Source: Mesostigma viride (taxonomy: Eukaryota; Streptophyta; Mesostigmatophyceae; Mesostigmatales; Mesostigmataceae). Taken from it: 64,000 nucleotides of DNA. The position numbers and the translations under genes were made by a program. Below are positions 43,312-53,837 of the stretch, piece after piece. Positions within the stretch are counted from its first letter, which is position 1. Each line of letters opens with the position of its first letter. The stretch is from positions 337,042 to 401,041 of the forward strand of contig RPFO01000670.1 in the NCBI GenBank assembly GCA_009746045.1, read 5' to 3'. The notes beneath the pieces are model-generated. The model was not told where the DNA came from, searched no databases, and saw only the letters and a program-made list of their open reading frames with translations.

Positions 43312-44302
43312 GGCGGTGGGGTTGGAGATTAGTGTCAAAACTGAGGCGATGGTGATTGGGGCCTCCAGTTGCCCCCCGCTGCCGCGCCTGCTCGACGGGA
43401 CGGAGGTCCCGTTCCGTGACCGCTTCAAACTGCTGGGGAGCATGCTCCCTGACACCGCCGACGATGTGGACATCCGCATCGATCGGCCTGCATGGCCTGG
43501 GCCCGGCTCCGTTCGCTCAACACCTACTGGCGCTCGAAGGGCCTGGGCGAGCACCGCAAGCGCATATGCTCTTCAATGTCCTCGTCCTCACGGTGCTTAC
43601 GTATGGCGCCGAGGCGTGGACACTCACGGACACACTGGCAGCTAAGCTAGACGGCACGGTTTACAGGATGCTCCGACAGCTAGGTCCTGAATGTAGTATA
43701 GGGTTTTCCAAGCATAGGTCATTAGAGTCTTTGTACGTATCATGGTATGCCTCGTATTTCGGACGAGATTAGGCGTGCAGCGTAGGATAGCATTTGTTGG
43801 ACATCTTGCTCGCACCAGCCAGGTCGACACTAGTACTGCCCTTGGTGGTCTGGCCGGCCCCCAGCGGCTTGGCCAACCAGGGCGGCATATCCTGACCTGG
43901 CCTGGCCCCAATTAGGGCATTCCCAGGAAGCTAGGTAAACCTGCCATATGAACTACACCCAGATGTTGCTAGCCGACCTAGTGGTCCCAGCTCAGTTTGA
44001 ACACGGCATCCATTCCCTCTCCCTTCTTTGGACTGCCATGCAGAACAAGAAGCGGTGGCAGATCAAGATTGTCCAGGCTCACACGCCAGCCCCTGTGGGC
44101 AAGCCACCCCCCGGGCCGCCCCATGCAAGAGGAAGGGGAGTTTTGCTGAGTAGTGTAGTTAGGATTTTATAGACTAGATAGCTTAGAGTTAGGTTAGTTC
44201 GATTACGCGGCTTCCTCGATCCACCTCCACCCCCCATCAAGGAATATGTGCTACATGATCTCCCCACGGAGGCATGTTATAATTTAATTTAATTTAATTT
44301 AA
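43312..44302 (+). pseudogene. LINE ORF2 RT/C-terminal region and 3' end
   Basis: Continues 41812-41964 after the hAT insertion: VGLEISVKTEAMVIGA, FRDRFKLLGSMLPDTADDVD, RICFNVLVLTVLTYGAEAWT with frame changes, then GHLARTSQVDT and QRLGQPGRHILTWPGP (43795-43910), then YTQMLLADLVVPAQFEHGIH (43948-44172). The 3' UTR hairpin is CTCC-CCAC-GGAG (44257-44269) and the tail TAATTTAATTTAATTTAA (44279-44302). Most complete LINE 3' half in the window, but frameshifted. Confidence 0.75.
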
Positions 44303-44630
44303 CGGAAAACCCTACATTCAGGACCTGTCGAAGCATCCTGTATAAACCGTGCGCCGTCTACTATAGCTTGGCGGCCAGTGTGTCCGTGAGTGTCCCCTGC
44401 CTCGGCGCCATACGTAAGCACCGTGAGGACGAGGACCTTGAAGAGCATGCGCTTGCATGGTGATCGCCCAGGCCTTCGAGTGCCAGTATAGGATTTTAGC
44501 GAGCGAAGCCTAGGCCAGGCCAGGCCGATGCGGAAGTCCACATCGTCGGCGGTGTCGGGGAGCATGCTCCCAGCAGTTTGAAGCGATCATCTGCGCTGGT
44601 TGTCTCCTTGATATAGTCACTCATCCATCG
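44303..44630 (-). pseudogene. LINE RT fragment, opposite orientation
   Basis: The minus frame 44565-44299 reads MLPDTADDVDFRIGLAWPRL and MLFKVLVLTVLTYGAEA, homologous to 43440-43620 on the plus strand. The two copies are tail to tail around 44302. Confidence 0.7.
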
Positions 44631-44631
44631 G

Positions 44632-44854
44632 GGTTAATTAATTAATTAATTAGTAACATAACTCCGTTGGGAGTACATGTAGCACATATCCCGGAGAAGG
44701 GGCATATGGCTTTTAGTACACATGGGCTACTTCCTGCAAGAGTGGAATGTAAGCAACACTTGCTCTAGGTGCCTCAAGGACACCGGCACCACCATGCTGT
44801 CTCGGGTTCAACCCAGCTAAGGGGATCCCGGCATGGGGGAGGAAGATCATCATT
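44632..44854 (-). mobile_element. Short interspersed element with LINE-type tail
   Basis: About 220 bp between a TTAATTAATTAATTAATTAG tail (44634-44653), a hairpin ACTCCGTTGGGAGT (44659-44672), and the next tail. It shares ~160 bp with 33296-33455 and 45715-45880. No ORF. Likely a SINE that borrows the LINE 3' end. Confidence 0.6.
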
Positions 44855-45290
44855 AAATTAAATTAAATTAAATTAAATTAAATTAAATTTTAATTAAATT
44901 AAATTATAACATGCCTCCGTGGGGAGGTCATGTAGCACATATTCCATGATGGATGGGGTGGAGGAAGCCGCGTGATCGAACAGTCTATCCTAACTCTAAG
45001 CTATCTAGAAAATCCTAACTTAGTACACTACTCATCAAAACGCCTCCTCCGCTTGGGGGGAGGGGGCTTGCCCACAGGGTCGGGCGTGTGCGCCTTGACA
45101 ATCTTCTTCCACCGCGTCTTGTCCTGCATGGCAGTCCAAAGACGGGAGAGAGAGTGGATGCGGTGCTCAAACTGGGCTGGGACCACTAGGTCGTCCAGCA
45201 ACATCTGGATGTAGGTCGTGACAGGTTTCCATACCCTTTTGGGAATGCCCTCGGGGCCAGGCCAGGTCAGAAGATCATCATGGCCGATCT
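44855..45290 (-). mobile_element. 5'-truncated LINE 3' end
   Basis: Tail of ~10 ATTAA units (44855-44905), hairpin CCTCC-GTGG-GGAGG (44912-44925), then minus-strand ORF2 C-terminus: TYIQMLLDDLVVPAQFEHRI then HSLSRLWTAMQDKTRW, ending at a KRRRR-rich stop near 45030. Confidence 0.75.
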
Positions 45291-45650
45291 ACAATTAATT
45301 AATTAATTAAACTAATTTGATTAATAATTAGACTCGTGCTCCCGTTGGGGAGTCACGGAGTATTAACCCCGATGGATGGATGGATGGATGGGTGCAAGCA
45401 GTCCTACCGGTCTAATCTATCTATATCAGCTACCAACAACATCTATTATCTAACAGCATCACTAACTACAACATCTATGTAAACAGCATCACGCTACCCT
45501 AGGGGAGCTGGCGTGCCTCCCGCGGGTTTGCACACGCGGGCTCTTCCCCACAGGGGGGGGCTCGTTGTCCTCGATCTATGACCTGGGCCCACTTGGCCTT
45601 GTCCATCATGCATCTTCTTCCAAATCACGGAGAGGCCTATAGGCCCCCCA
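45291..45650 (-). mobile_element. Retroelement 3' end with GTGCTCC hairpin
   Basis: Tail AATTAATTAATTAATTAAAC (45291-45330), then CTCCCCAACGGGAGCACGAG read on the minus strand (45337-45352), identical to the hairpin at 788-817. A short GATG repeat (45360-45378) follows. The remainder is a different, unrecognised 3' region. Confidence 0.6.
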
Positions 45651-45886
45651 TTAATAATTAATTAATTAGGAACATAGCTCTGTCGGGAGTATCTGTAGCA
45701 CATAGTAGCCCTTGAGAAGGGGCAGATGGCCTATAATACATTCTTAGTAGGCTACTTCCTGCAAGGGTGGGAATGTAAACAACACTTGCTCTAGGTGCAC
45801 TACTAGGGCACCTGCACCACCCAGAGTCTCGGGCAACTCCCAGCTAAGGGGAGCCCGTCATAGGTGGGGAAGATCATCATGGCTAT
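45651..45886 (-). mobile_element. Short interspersed element, third copy
   Basis: Tail ATTAATAATTAATTAATTAG (45651-45669), degenerate hairpin CTCTGTCGGGAG, then the shared ~160 bp unit ending GGGGAAGATCATCATGGC. It abuts the gypsy LTR at 45887. Confidence 0.6.
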
Positions 45887-46468
45887 TGTTACGTCCCGGC
45901 CCTTTAGGTCGGACGTAACAATGGAATAAATTACTAAGGCCTTGTGGCCGTTGTACTAAGTTTTATGGACATTGACTAAATATTGTGTGAATTGGACTAG
46001 TTATTTTGGTCCTAGGTTGTCCTTTTAGGGGCCGGTGCGGTGGCGCCGCGCCAGTTCTGAGTCTATCTGTAGTACTAGGCGTGGATCCTGTAGTTGAGGG
46101 TCGATGTCGGCCCGGGTCCTACGTGGAATGATTGGCTTGGATTGGTCCAGGGAAATTGGCGTGTATCTGCGCCGCAATCAACCTAGGTTAAATTGGTCCG
46201 AGGACGAGAGTCTCGTCCTCTTGGTTTGATGAATGATAAGTGCGAATACGCCTACACATTGAACCCGGGGCAATTATCCATTTGTAATTGGTGTTGCTAG
46301 CCAATATAAGTGTGTACTAATTAGCTTCAAGCCGTGATGCCAGATATCTCACGACTCACGTCGTGAAGCGCAACCTACTTTAGGCTACCTTGAATTATTC
46401 CTAATTCCGGCAAGAAGGGTCTTTCGCTACGTAGCTCAGGCTAGGTGTGTCTGGGCTGGGACGTAACA
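45887..46468 (+). repeat. 5' long terminal repeat
   Basis: 582 bp, starting TGTTACGTCC and ending GGACGTAACA, a perfect 10-bp inverted pair within the TG...CA rule. A TATA-like AATATAAG at 46301-46308 could drive transcription. The 5 bp before it (GGCTA) should recur after the missing 3' LTR if it is the target duplication. Confidence 0.85.
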
Positions 46469-46469
46469 C

Positions 46470-46483
46470 TGGTTATCGGAGGA
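46470..46483 (+). other. Primer binding site
   Basis: TGGTTATCGGAGGA begins two bases after the LTR. TGG pairs with the CCA end of a tRNA. It resembles, with one shifted base, the initiator-methionine type used by many plant elements (TGGTATCAGAG); the actual tRNA is not identified. Confidence 0.7.
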
Positions 46484-46575
46484 AATGTGCTGGAAAGGTT
46501 AGCTAACTCTCGCGGAGAGGGTTAGTGAGCCAATTAGGATACCAAGGCTGAGTTTGACGTAGGTAGAGGTTCCGG

Positions 46576-46785
46576 AATTCAACGACTGCTGACTGGTCGG
46601 CGGCCAGCCCGTAAAGGGATTCAACGACGACTTAGCCAGCAGGCGGCCAGTCTGGGATACTCGGCGGGGCTAGCAATAGTCCTGTGGTGAGGTGCTGTAA
46701 ACGATAGCGTTCAGCTCTCCTGCTTTCAACGACACCTAGTGGCGGCCAGGGCTTGCCTTCAACGACACCGGGTGGCGGCCAGCTC
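46576..46785 (+). repeat. Four TTCAACGAC...GGCGGCCAG leader repeats
   Basis: Four copies (about 46578, 46619, 46726, 46758) of a 26-32 bp motif with fixed TTCAACGAC and GGCGGCCAG ends and variable middle, in the untranslated leader of the retrotransposon. Possible RNA packaging or dimerisation element; the role is inference. Confidence 0.7.
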
Positions 46786-47131
46786 AGGAGGATTTAACGT
46801 CATCGATTATGGTGCGTCCCCTAGATAGGATCCTTTCTTTACAAGCGATGCCTGTGGAAGGCTAGCTGGCATGCTCGCTTCCTCTCCGGGTTCGCACGCG
46901 TAGGGGTTCTCGTTATACGTTGTGCCTCTATAGGGTGTGAATGTCGTTGGTTCGAATGGAAGTTGCGGACGACAACCATTCGTTGTTTTACATGTTGTGG
47001 GGGTGAATACCGTCTGGCTGTTGCCGACTGTGTGGACGGTGTTTACCTCCGTGTAATCGTTGTATAGCCCCTTTGCCGCGGAAGGCTGGGGGCGTGTGCT
47101 GTGCTACACTCCGTGCTCTCTCCTCGTTCGT

Positions 47132-48859
47132 TTAACCCTTAAACCGTCTTGACTGGGACCACGAGAACGGACTGAGTTGACCTATCTTTGCAAACACGCT
47201 AGTATCAAGCCCAATAACATTTTCTGGCCCACCCTTGTATCCAAGCATGCTTTTATATCAAGTTTTGATGGGGTCATGTTGTTGGTCACATTTCCATGCT
47301 CCAAGGGTGCTATAAATAGCATGCCCCCCAAGGGGGTACCAAAAAAAAAGGGTATGAGACCTATACCATGCAATTAATATAAACCATTTATACAAATCAG
47401 TTGGGCTTGGCCCTTCAAAGGTAGTTTGCTATACTCACAGGCATGGCATAGATGCACTCACATCATGAAATGGCAGAGAGCTGCCTACCACAGCTAGCAA
47501 AATGCCCAAAATAACTCAGTCCGTTATAACGGCCCCAGTTTTTAGGGTGTGTTTCGCTAGCACTACCGTATAGTTTCTTTGTGGCAACCTGGCCAACATC
47601 ATCATAAACAACCACAAATGCATCCAAATGCACAGCCCCAGCATACAGAGCTACTGCCATTCTATGCATTGGGTATAAAGCTTGTGCAATCAACCATACG
47701 CACACGGACGGTCGCAAGGAGGAGGCATAGCAAGGTGGAGATTACTAGTGCAGCAAAGGTATAAAAAAGCACCCCTAAAGTGTTGTCAATGATGAGAAAA
47801 ACAAATGGTTTAAGCTGGACATGCTGCCATGCCAGCAGGGTCATGTTTCTAGCTTGCAAGGAGCACACAACAAGAAGCTAGCAAGACATGAAGTGGTGCA
47901 GAAAGCTTGCCATGGAAACACTACTTTCGACCTGCATGAGCGAGGGATAATCACCTTGGTATTACATATATCTTATCCATGAACGACCCCGACCGTGTTC
48001 TCACCACCATGAGGCTAATATTGGCTGAACGGAAGTGAATATGGGCTAAAATCTGCCCGACATTGGCGTACACCAACCAATTGACAAGCCTGTGCAAAGA
48101 AGCAGCAAACCACAAAAAAACGATTACAAACCTTCTAGTACAAGCCTACGAACAAGTGCCAAACGTTAAACTATATATACTGGGTTCTTACAAGACGCCA
48201 GCGCTCAAATACGTACCAGCTGGAGACCGGACGTTACCTTGCTTGCGGGAGCCAGCACCCCCACATTGTAGATGTATCCACCGCGGCTTTTTTCAACACG
48301 CCACTAACCACAAATGCTAAAAACAATTTATATATTGCATCAGTGCGCAAACAAATGGACTTTCGCTGCGATTAATGACGTAGCCCTGGCATGCTCATCG
48401 CCTGGCCGCCCTAACGAGCTGCCGCAAGGAAAAATTGCTCCGAAGCCTACATTCGCATTTCTATCTGTTCCGCAGCTAGGTATGCAGCATGTTTATGACA
48501 TAAATAATATTTCCACAAAATTTCAGCGCAATCTGATCATCCGTGCTCCTGCCCCAATCATCTTTTGCTTCGCCATAGCCGGAATATTGCATGCACGACA
48601 AAATTATTTTTATGCACGTCGTCTTCGTTCGACCATGGTACCCCCCTGGACTTGCAAGCGCGTAGCACCCTGGCCAAGTGTCCGATGGACGGTCTGAGAA
48701 GTGCTGCGGATAGGCCACGTGGCCAGCTTTCAGGATCCGTCGAGTTGACCGTTAAATTCAAAGTGGCGCGGCGCCCAGTTCTGCCACAAACTCGGTCCTT
48801 TAAATGGTCCCAGTTCGACTGGGACCATTATAACGGACCCGTGACGATTTAAGGGTTAA
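47132..48859. mobile_element. Non-autonomous piggyBac-like element in the gypsy leader
   Basis: Flanked by TTAA on both sides (47132-47135, 48856-48859). Ends are CCCTTAAACCGTC / GACGATTTAAGGG, one mismatch, and related to the CCCCTCAACCGTC ends at 38271. Subterminal ACTGGGACC occurs at both ends, and a GGTCCCAGT-TCG-ACTGGGACC hairpin lies near 48808-48828. No transposase coding region was found in 1.7 kb; small ORFs are unrecognised. Confidence 0.8.
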
Positions 48860-48938
48860 TTAAGGTCACTGCATTAGAGGTAGCCTGGGTTTCCCCTTTC
48901 TCTCCTGCTTGCAAGCCGCTGCCAGACTATGATGTAAC

Positions 48939-49283
48939 ATGCCCCGACGTAAAATAAACAAGGGTGGACAGTCTGGATTTCCTTACTATGCAGTAGCTCA
49001 CGACGGGGATAAGGGTAGACCTGCTATATTCTACAGCTGGAAGACTTGTGAGGAACACATTAAAGATAAGGTATTGTCCCAAGGCTCTAGTGCTAAGTGG
49101 AAAGGGTTTGATAACATTACAGATGCAGATGGGTTTGTTAGGGAACACATGCCATTGCCTGAGGGGATGCACATCACACGTGCCGGTGAATGCTCCAAGC
49201 CACCCACGCTCAGCAGTCAGGGGGAGGGGACAGCAGTTACAGTTACCTTCTCTCAGCTGACCATTGGCCCTAGCAAGCAGTAG
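48939..49283 (+). CDS. Leader ORF with RNase H1/caulimovirus-P6-type hybrid-binding domain
   Basis: 114 residues (MPRRKINKGGQSGFPYYAVA start). Residues 14-70 show the hybrid-binding pattern: YYAV, then GRPAIFYSWKTCEEHI, then KWKGFDNITDADGFV. This fold (Pfam Cauli_VI / RNase H1 N-terminal) binds RNA-DNA hybrids or dsRNA in eukaryotic RNase H1 and sits in caulimovirus P6. It lies 128 bases before gag, after the piggyBac-like insert, so it belongs to the element's leader. Its frame is intact while gag-pol is broken. It could help reverse transcription or translation of gag. A host gene fragment is the alternative. Confidence 0.7.
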   Translation: MPRRKINKGGQSGFPYYAVAHDGDKGRPAIFYSWKTCEEHIKDKVLSQGSSAKWKGFDNITDADGFVREHMPLPEGMHITRAGECSKPPTLSSQGEGTAVTVTFSQLTIGPSKQ

Positions 49284-49410
49284 AGGATACTATTACTAGG
49301 TAGTAATACTAGGTTCTATATCTATAGATCCATAGCACGTGGTTGCTCTGTCTCTCTCTCTTCTTCCTGGGGAGGTGATGCCTGCTGTGTAAGGTACCGG
49401 TACGAGCACC

Positions 49411-49734
49411 ATGCCAACACGGTACCAAACAAGGAACGCCAGAGAGACAGAAGACGAGCTTAGGGAGAGAGATTCAGATAATAGAGAGATAGAACCGGTA
49501 GACAACCACGAGCACGGTACAGAAGGGCTAGAGGTACCACCACAAGTCCAAGTAGAGACAGGTACAGGTGAGGTCATGGAGAGACCTGTGGAAGGCTCCC
49601 TACGATCCAGATCTAGTTCCCCAGCGGATGGGGACAATCTAGACGCCTTGACAAGGCAGGAAGAGGACAGAAGTGACCAAGAGATACTCCAGGGGGGCTC
49701 GCAGCAGCAGCAACATCAGCAGCAACAACAACAA

Positions 49735-49769
<35 letters not shown>

Positions 49770-51688
49770 GCAACGACAGCAACAGCAGCAGCAGCAGCAA
49801 CGACCGCAGCAGCAGCAGCAGCAACCACAGCAGCAGCAGCAGCAACAACGGCAACCCGGTTACAGCAACAACAACTCCAGACGAGACCACAGTGGCCACC
49901 ATCGGACCCTGAGCAGCAGGGGGACGAGCATGAAGATACCCTGCACTACCGCCATCAGCAGCCAGCCACCGGGCGGCCAACGCATCCTTGGGCAGGTCGG
50001 GGGCGGCCCCAGGGACCTCCACCGGGCCCCACACACCGGGGCAGACGCAGAGTGTCCTTCGGCAGCACGTCTCTGTTACCCACGGCGCTCTGGTATTCGG
50101 ATGAGGAAGGGGAGATCCCAGGGGCAGATGGCGAGTTCGATGACCTGGAAGGGACTAACGAGGCGGACGAGGGAACTGTCACGCAGGGCCCGCCCGTTGG
50201 TACTCATAGACCACGGACCAGCCCAGGGGAGACCAGGAGCAGTGTCACCACCAGAGACGAGGAGACTCGCACGCCAGTCCAGCGCCCGGCACCTCAACCG
50301 CAGCGCCCACGGGTGCTTGACCAAAGCGCGGTCCCCTCGCCAGTGCCTGCTGGCAACCTCAGCTTCAGCAGAGTGGCCTTGGATGACCCGGGGTACGAAC
50401 ACCCCTCATCCGTCCAGGTGCGGCGGACTCATGGTACGCCGCCCAGATCCAGCTCTCTCCCCCGGTCGCAGCCCCCCGACCTCGGCGATATCCCCCACGT
50501 AGACGTCGGTGGGCCCGTCACCGCCGCGGTAAAAGCCCCACTGATGCCCAATTTCAAGAATGTACCCAAGCTGCACGCGGACATGAAACCGCGCGAGGTA
50601 GAGGAATGGGGACGCATGTGGCGACGGCAGTATACCATCTGGCGCAACCATCACAACTGGCAGCTGGCCACCAGCGACCTGATTGATCTCGTGATTAACT
50701 CCTGTATATGGACCCCTCGGTGATAAGCATCTTGAACTGTGAGAGCATCGCGTCCCAGTCATACCCGCAAACCTTGGCGGAACTGATGGAGCGAGTGCGT
50801 CGCAAGCTGGTGCCCCCAGATGCTACACTCCACGAGCGGATGGCCTTCAGCAAGCTGCGCCAGGGGACCACCCCATATCGCGAGTTTCTGTCTAAGTTCG
50901 AGTCCAGCGCCGCCTACCTGGCTGACATGACCTGGTACGAGTACAAGAGCAGGTTCATCGAGGCACTCTGCCCCGAGCTGCAGGACGAGGTATTCAAGCA
51001 CTATGCTGATGTCCCTTGGGAAGAGTGGGACATCTTGAATATCCAGAGGTATCTCCTACAGGTGGCCGACGTAGTGGCTCGCGGGCGTGCCCCCTCAGTG
51101 CGCCGTTTCTTCAGACCTGCTCCCCCGCGACGGGTGAATCAGATGTACTCCACTGATTTCGCCGGCGAGGAGGAGGACGAGTACCTCGACGACCCTGACG
51201 AGAGCTACACTGACCTTGGCGTCAACGCGATCGACGCTAGCAAGGCGCGCTGCTTCATGTGCAGCGAGGTGGGGCACCTCAAGCGCGACTGCCCCAAGCT
51301 CCGGGGCAAGAACGCCAGTCGTGGGACAGGAGAAGGGACACCCAGTGTTCGTTTCTCCGGCCCGGCCTTCGGCAGCCGCCCCGACTCCTCCGGTCCTCGG
51401 GACCGACCCCGCAACGCGGGTGAGCGTGCGGCTCGCCTGCAGCACGCCAGACAGGTCCCGACGCAGTACCAGCAGCCGCGACCACCCGCGACCAGCTCTA
51501 CCAAGGGTGTGTTGCGCGCGGTCAACGAGATTGAGGCGCGGCGACAGTCCTCCTCTTCCGGCCAAACGCAGGCAGTGGCTGGCTACGAGTATGACGACGA
51601 GGAGGGGGCTGACGAAGAGGAGGAGGGGGGGGAAGAGGGCGGGTGGTCGGGCGAGGCGGCCTCCCATCCCACCGCTCCTCGGGAGTAG
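49411..51688 (+). pseudogene. gag: Gypsy gag, two frameshifts
   Basis: Structural protein of the virus-like particle. Frame 1 from 49411 (MPTRYQTRNARETEDELRER) runs into a polyglutamine tract of CAG/CAA codons (49702-49855). The frame changes near 49860-49875 to one containing YSDEEGEIPGADGEFDDLEG and MKPREVEEWGRMWRRQYTIW, and near 50705 to one with TLAELMERVRRKLVPPDATL, FLSKFESSAAYLADMTWYEY and the CCHC knuckle CFMCSEVGHLKRDC (51251-51292). The stop is at 51686. The capsid-like middle is consistent with Retrotrans_gag. Confidence 0.8.
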
Positions 51689-52082
51689 TAGCCCTGCCCA
51701 TGGGCTTGGGTCCCGGGGTAGGGGATAGGGTAGGAAAATCAGATGGTAGCCCAGACGCGGAGTCAATTAGAGTAGAGGTAGACGTCAATAACGTGGCCGC
51801 AGACGCGTCCACCCAACCGGCGGCGCGTGCATCTCAAGGAGATTCGCGGCATCTGTTTCTTTTCAGCGGAGGGTTACTGGTCCCTCCCACCGTCCTTGAT
51901 CCGTATTTGAAGGAGAAAACGATCATGGACGTGAAGTTCCTGGTCGACACCGGCGCCTCCACGTCCTTCATCAACGAGGCCCTGGTGCGTCGGCTGGGCC
52001 TGGTACCACGACCTCACACCACGGCAGTATATGTCACATACTCAGACGGTCGGCGACACCAATCGCCGGGCCTAGCAGACAT
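51613..52082 (+). pseudogene. pro: Gypsy aspartic protease, split by hAT insertion
   Basis: Open in frame 1 from 51613, overlapping the gag end (frame 2) by 76 bases, so pol needs a -1 shift; a run of eight or nine G at 51625-51633 is a possible slip site. The active site is LVDTGAST (51940-51963), followed by FINEALVRRLGL. Coding is interrupted at 52083 after LADI and resumes at 53846. Confidence 0.8.
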
Positions 52083-53837
52083 CAGAGTGAGATCGTACGT
52101 TATACGCGTTATACGGTCACGGTGGAGTATAATGTATAATACGGTATAATGCGGTATAATACGGTATTATACGTTTTCGTACGGACACACTCAGACTACT
52201 CTGATTTTACACATTTTAAGACACCCACCATCAATCCACATGTTTTTAACACTGTTTTGGACATAATCCAAGGTTGCCCTACCCTCGGCTATACTCTATA
52301 CGGTGGATATTGTGGACACGATCGATGTATTGCATGTAATACTGAGAATGTAAACGTGCGCATGCATAATTGTGTGTATGTGTATATATGTGGCTTTATA
52401 TTGGTTATGTTTACTTGGGTGCCTTCACTTTGATGCAAGTAATTATATATTTTAATATATATATGTGGCTGTGCATGCACGCAAATACTACAGTAGTATA
52501 CAATTAATGCATGTAGTATGTTTGCATGGTGCGATGCTATGTGAATATACTGAGCTGCATGTGACTACAGGTGTGTGACTCGTGGTGTGCATTAATTAAT
52601 TAATTAACTGAATTAATTAATTAATATTAATTAATCTCGTGTCCCCGTTGGGGAACCACGGAGGCTAAACAGGTGGGGATGTGATAAGTAACTCACATAT
52701 TCTCACCTTCCATACAACAACCTTGTTTTCCAGCAGGCTGAAGAGCATGACAGGCGTCTATTATGAGCTCGCCAGCTCCTTGCACAACGGTGATGCCGCT
52801 CCCAGGCAGCTAGGGTCCTTGACTACGCAATATAGAATGTCTACCGTGTGAAAACCTCCATACAGGAAGCGTAGCAAAGCCAGATAACTGCCCGATCAAT
52901 TCTGGGTAGCTTTAGGAAGCATGGCATACGCAGCGTAAGGAAAACAATTGAAAGCTGCGGAAAATCTGATAGCACAACTGCAACAAGTGGAGAACAAAAT
53001 AGCAAGAAAAACCCAGAAACGGCGCAAAAAGTTTCATGCCAGGTTCATTAAGAGCGCAAACAGACTGGGCGGTGACATGCGGCAAATCAACGTACCACGG
53101 CCGGCATTATTTCCTACCCAGGCGCGCAAGAAAAGCCAGCCAGCCATGGATGGATTAACCGCGGATCGCGCAGGCCTGAACGAAATCATTTTAGAAATGA
53201 CAGGAAATGGCCGCAGATCGAAGATGCTTAGGTTATTTTCATGGTGTCCGTTACTAAACGGCTCTTGCTGCATCAAAATAACCCACGAATGTCGAGTTCT
53301 ACCGTCGCAGGCACACATGCTAGATTATTCATCGCGGCCAAATTGACGTTGGATGAGACCCCCGTGCAAATCTGTACCAACAAAGGCAGCGAATTTGCAA
53401 ATAGTGCAGATCTTGCTATGAAACATCATAATAGAACATCACTTTTAACCATCGGCTTAATTTTTTCGCCTGTCGCCCGCCGGATTAGCCATATTTTAAC
53501 GGAACGCACGTCGCCATGGCCACCTCCGCACGGTGCGCGCACTGTGCACCACAATGTCAAAATAAGATCGCGTCGAATTGTGAAAGTTCAGACGGGTCAG
53601 TACTTATAGTAGAGATACGAAATCTGTGGCTTCAAATCGTTGCCCTGTCGTTCTGGCATCCTAGCCGCGCAAAACGTAAAAAAAAACGCGGAAAACACGG
53701 CATCATACGGTATAATACGGTATTATACGTCATTATACGCTAAAACGTATTATAACGTATGAATCATACGCTCAAAGCCAGCGTATTACGTATTATACCG
53801 TATTATACCGTATTATACGGCGTATGATCTCACTCTG
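52083..53837. mobile_element. hAT-like transposon inserted in the gypsy protease
   Basis: Ends CAGAGTGAGATCGTAC / GTATGATCTCACTCTG, with exact 8-bp target duplication GCAGACAT (52075-52082, 53838-53845). Removing the element and one duplication restores the downstream pol frame (frame 1 to frame 3), confirming the boundaries. Subterminal regions are full of TATAATACGGTATAAT words, as in the hAT copy at 41965. Inside is a retroelement tail with the GTGCTCC-type hairpin (52593-52665). No transposase recognised. Confidence 0.88.
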
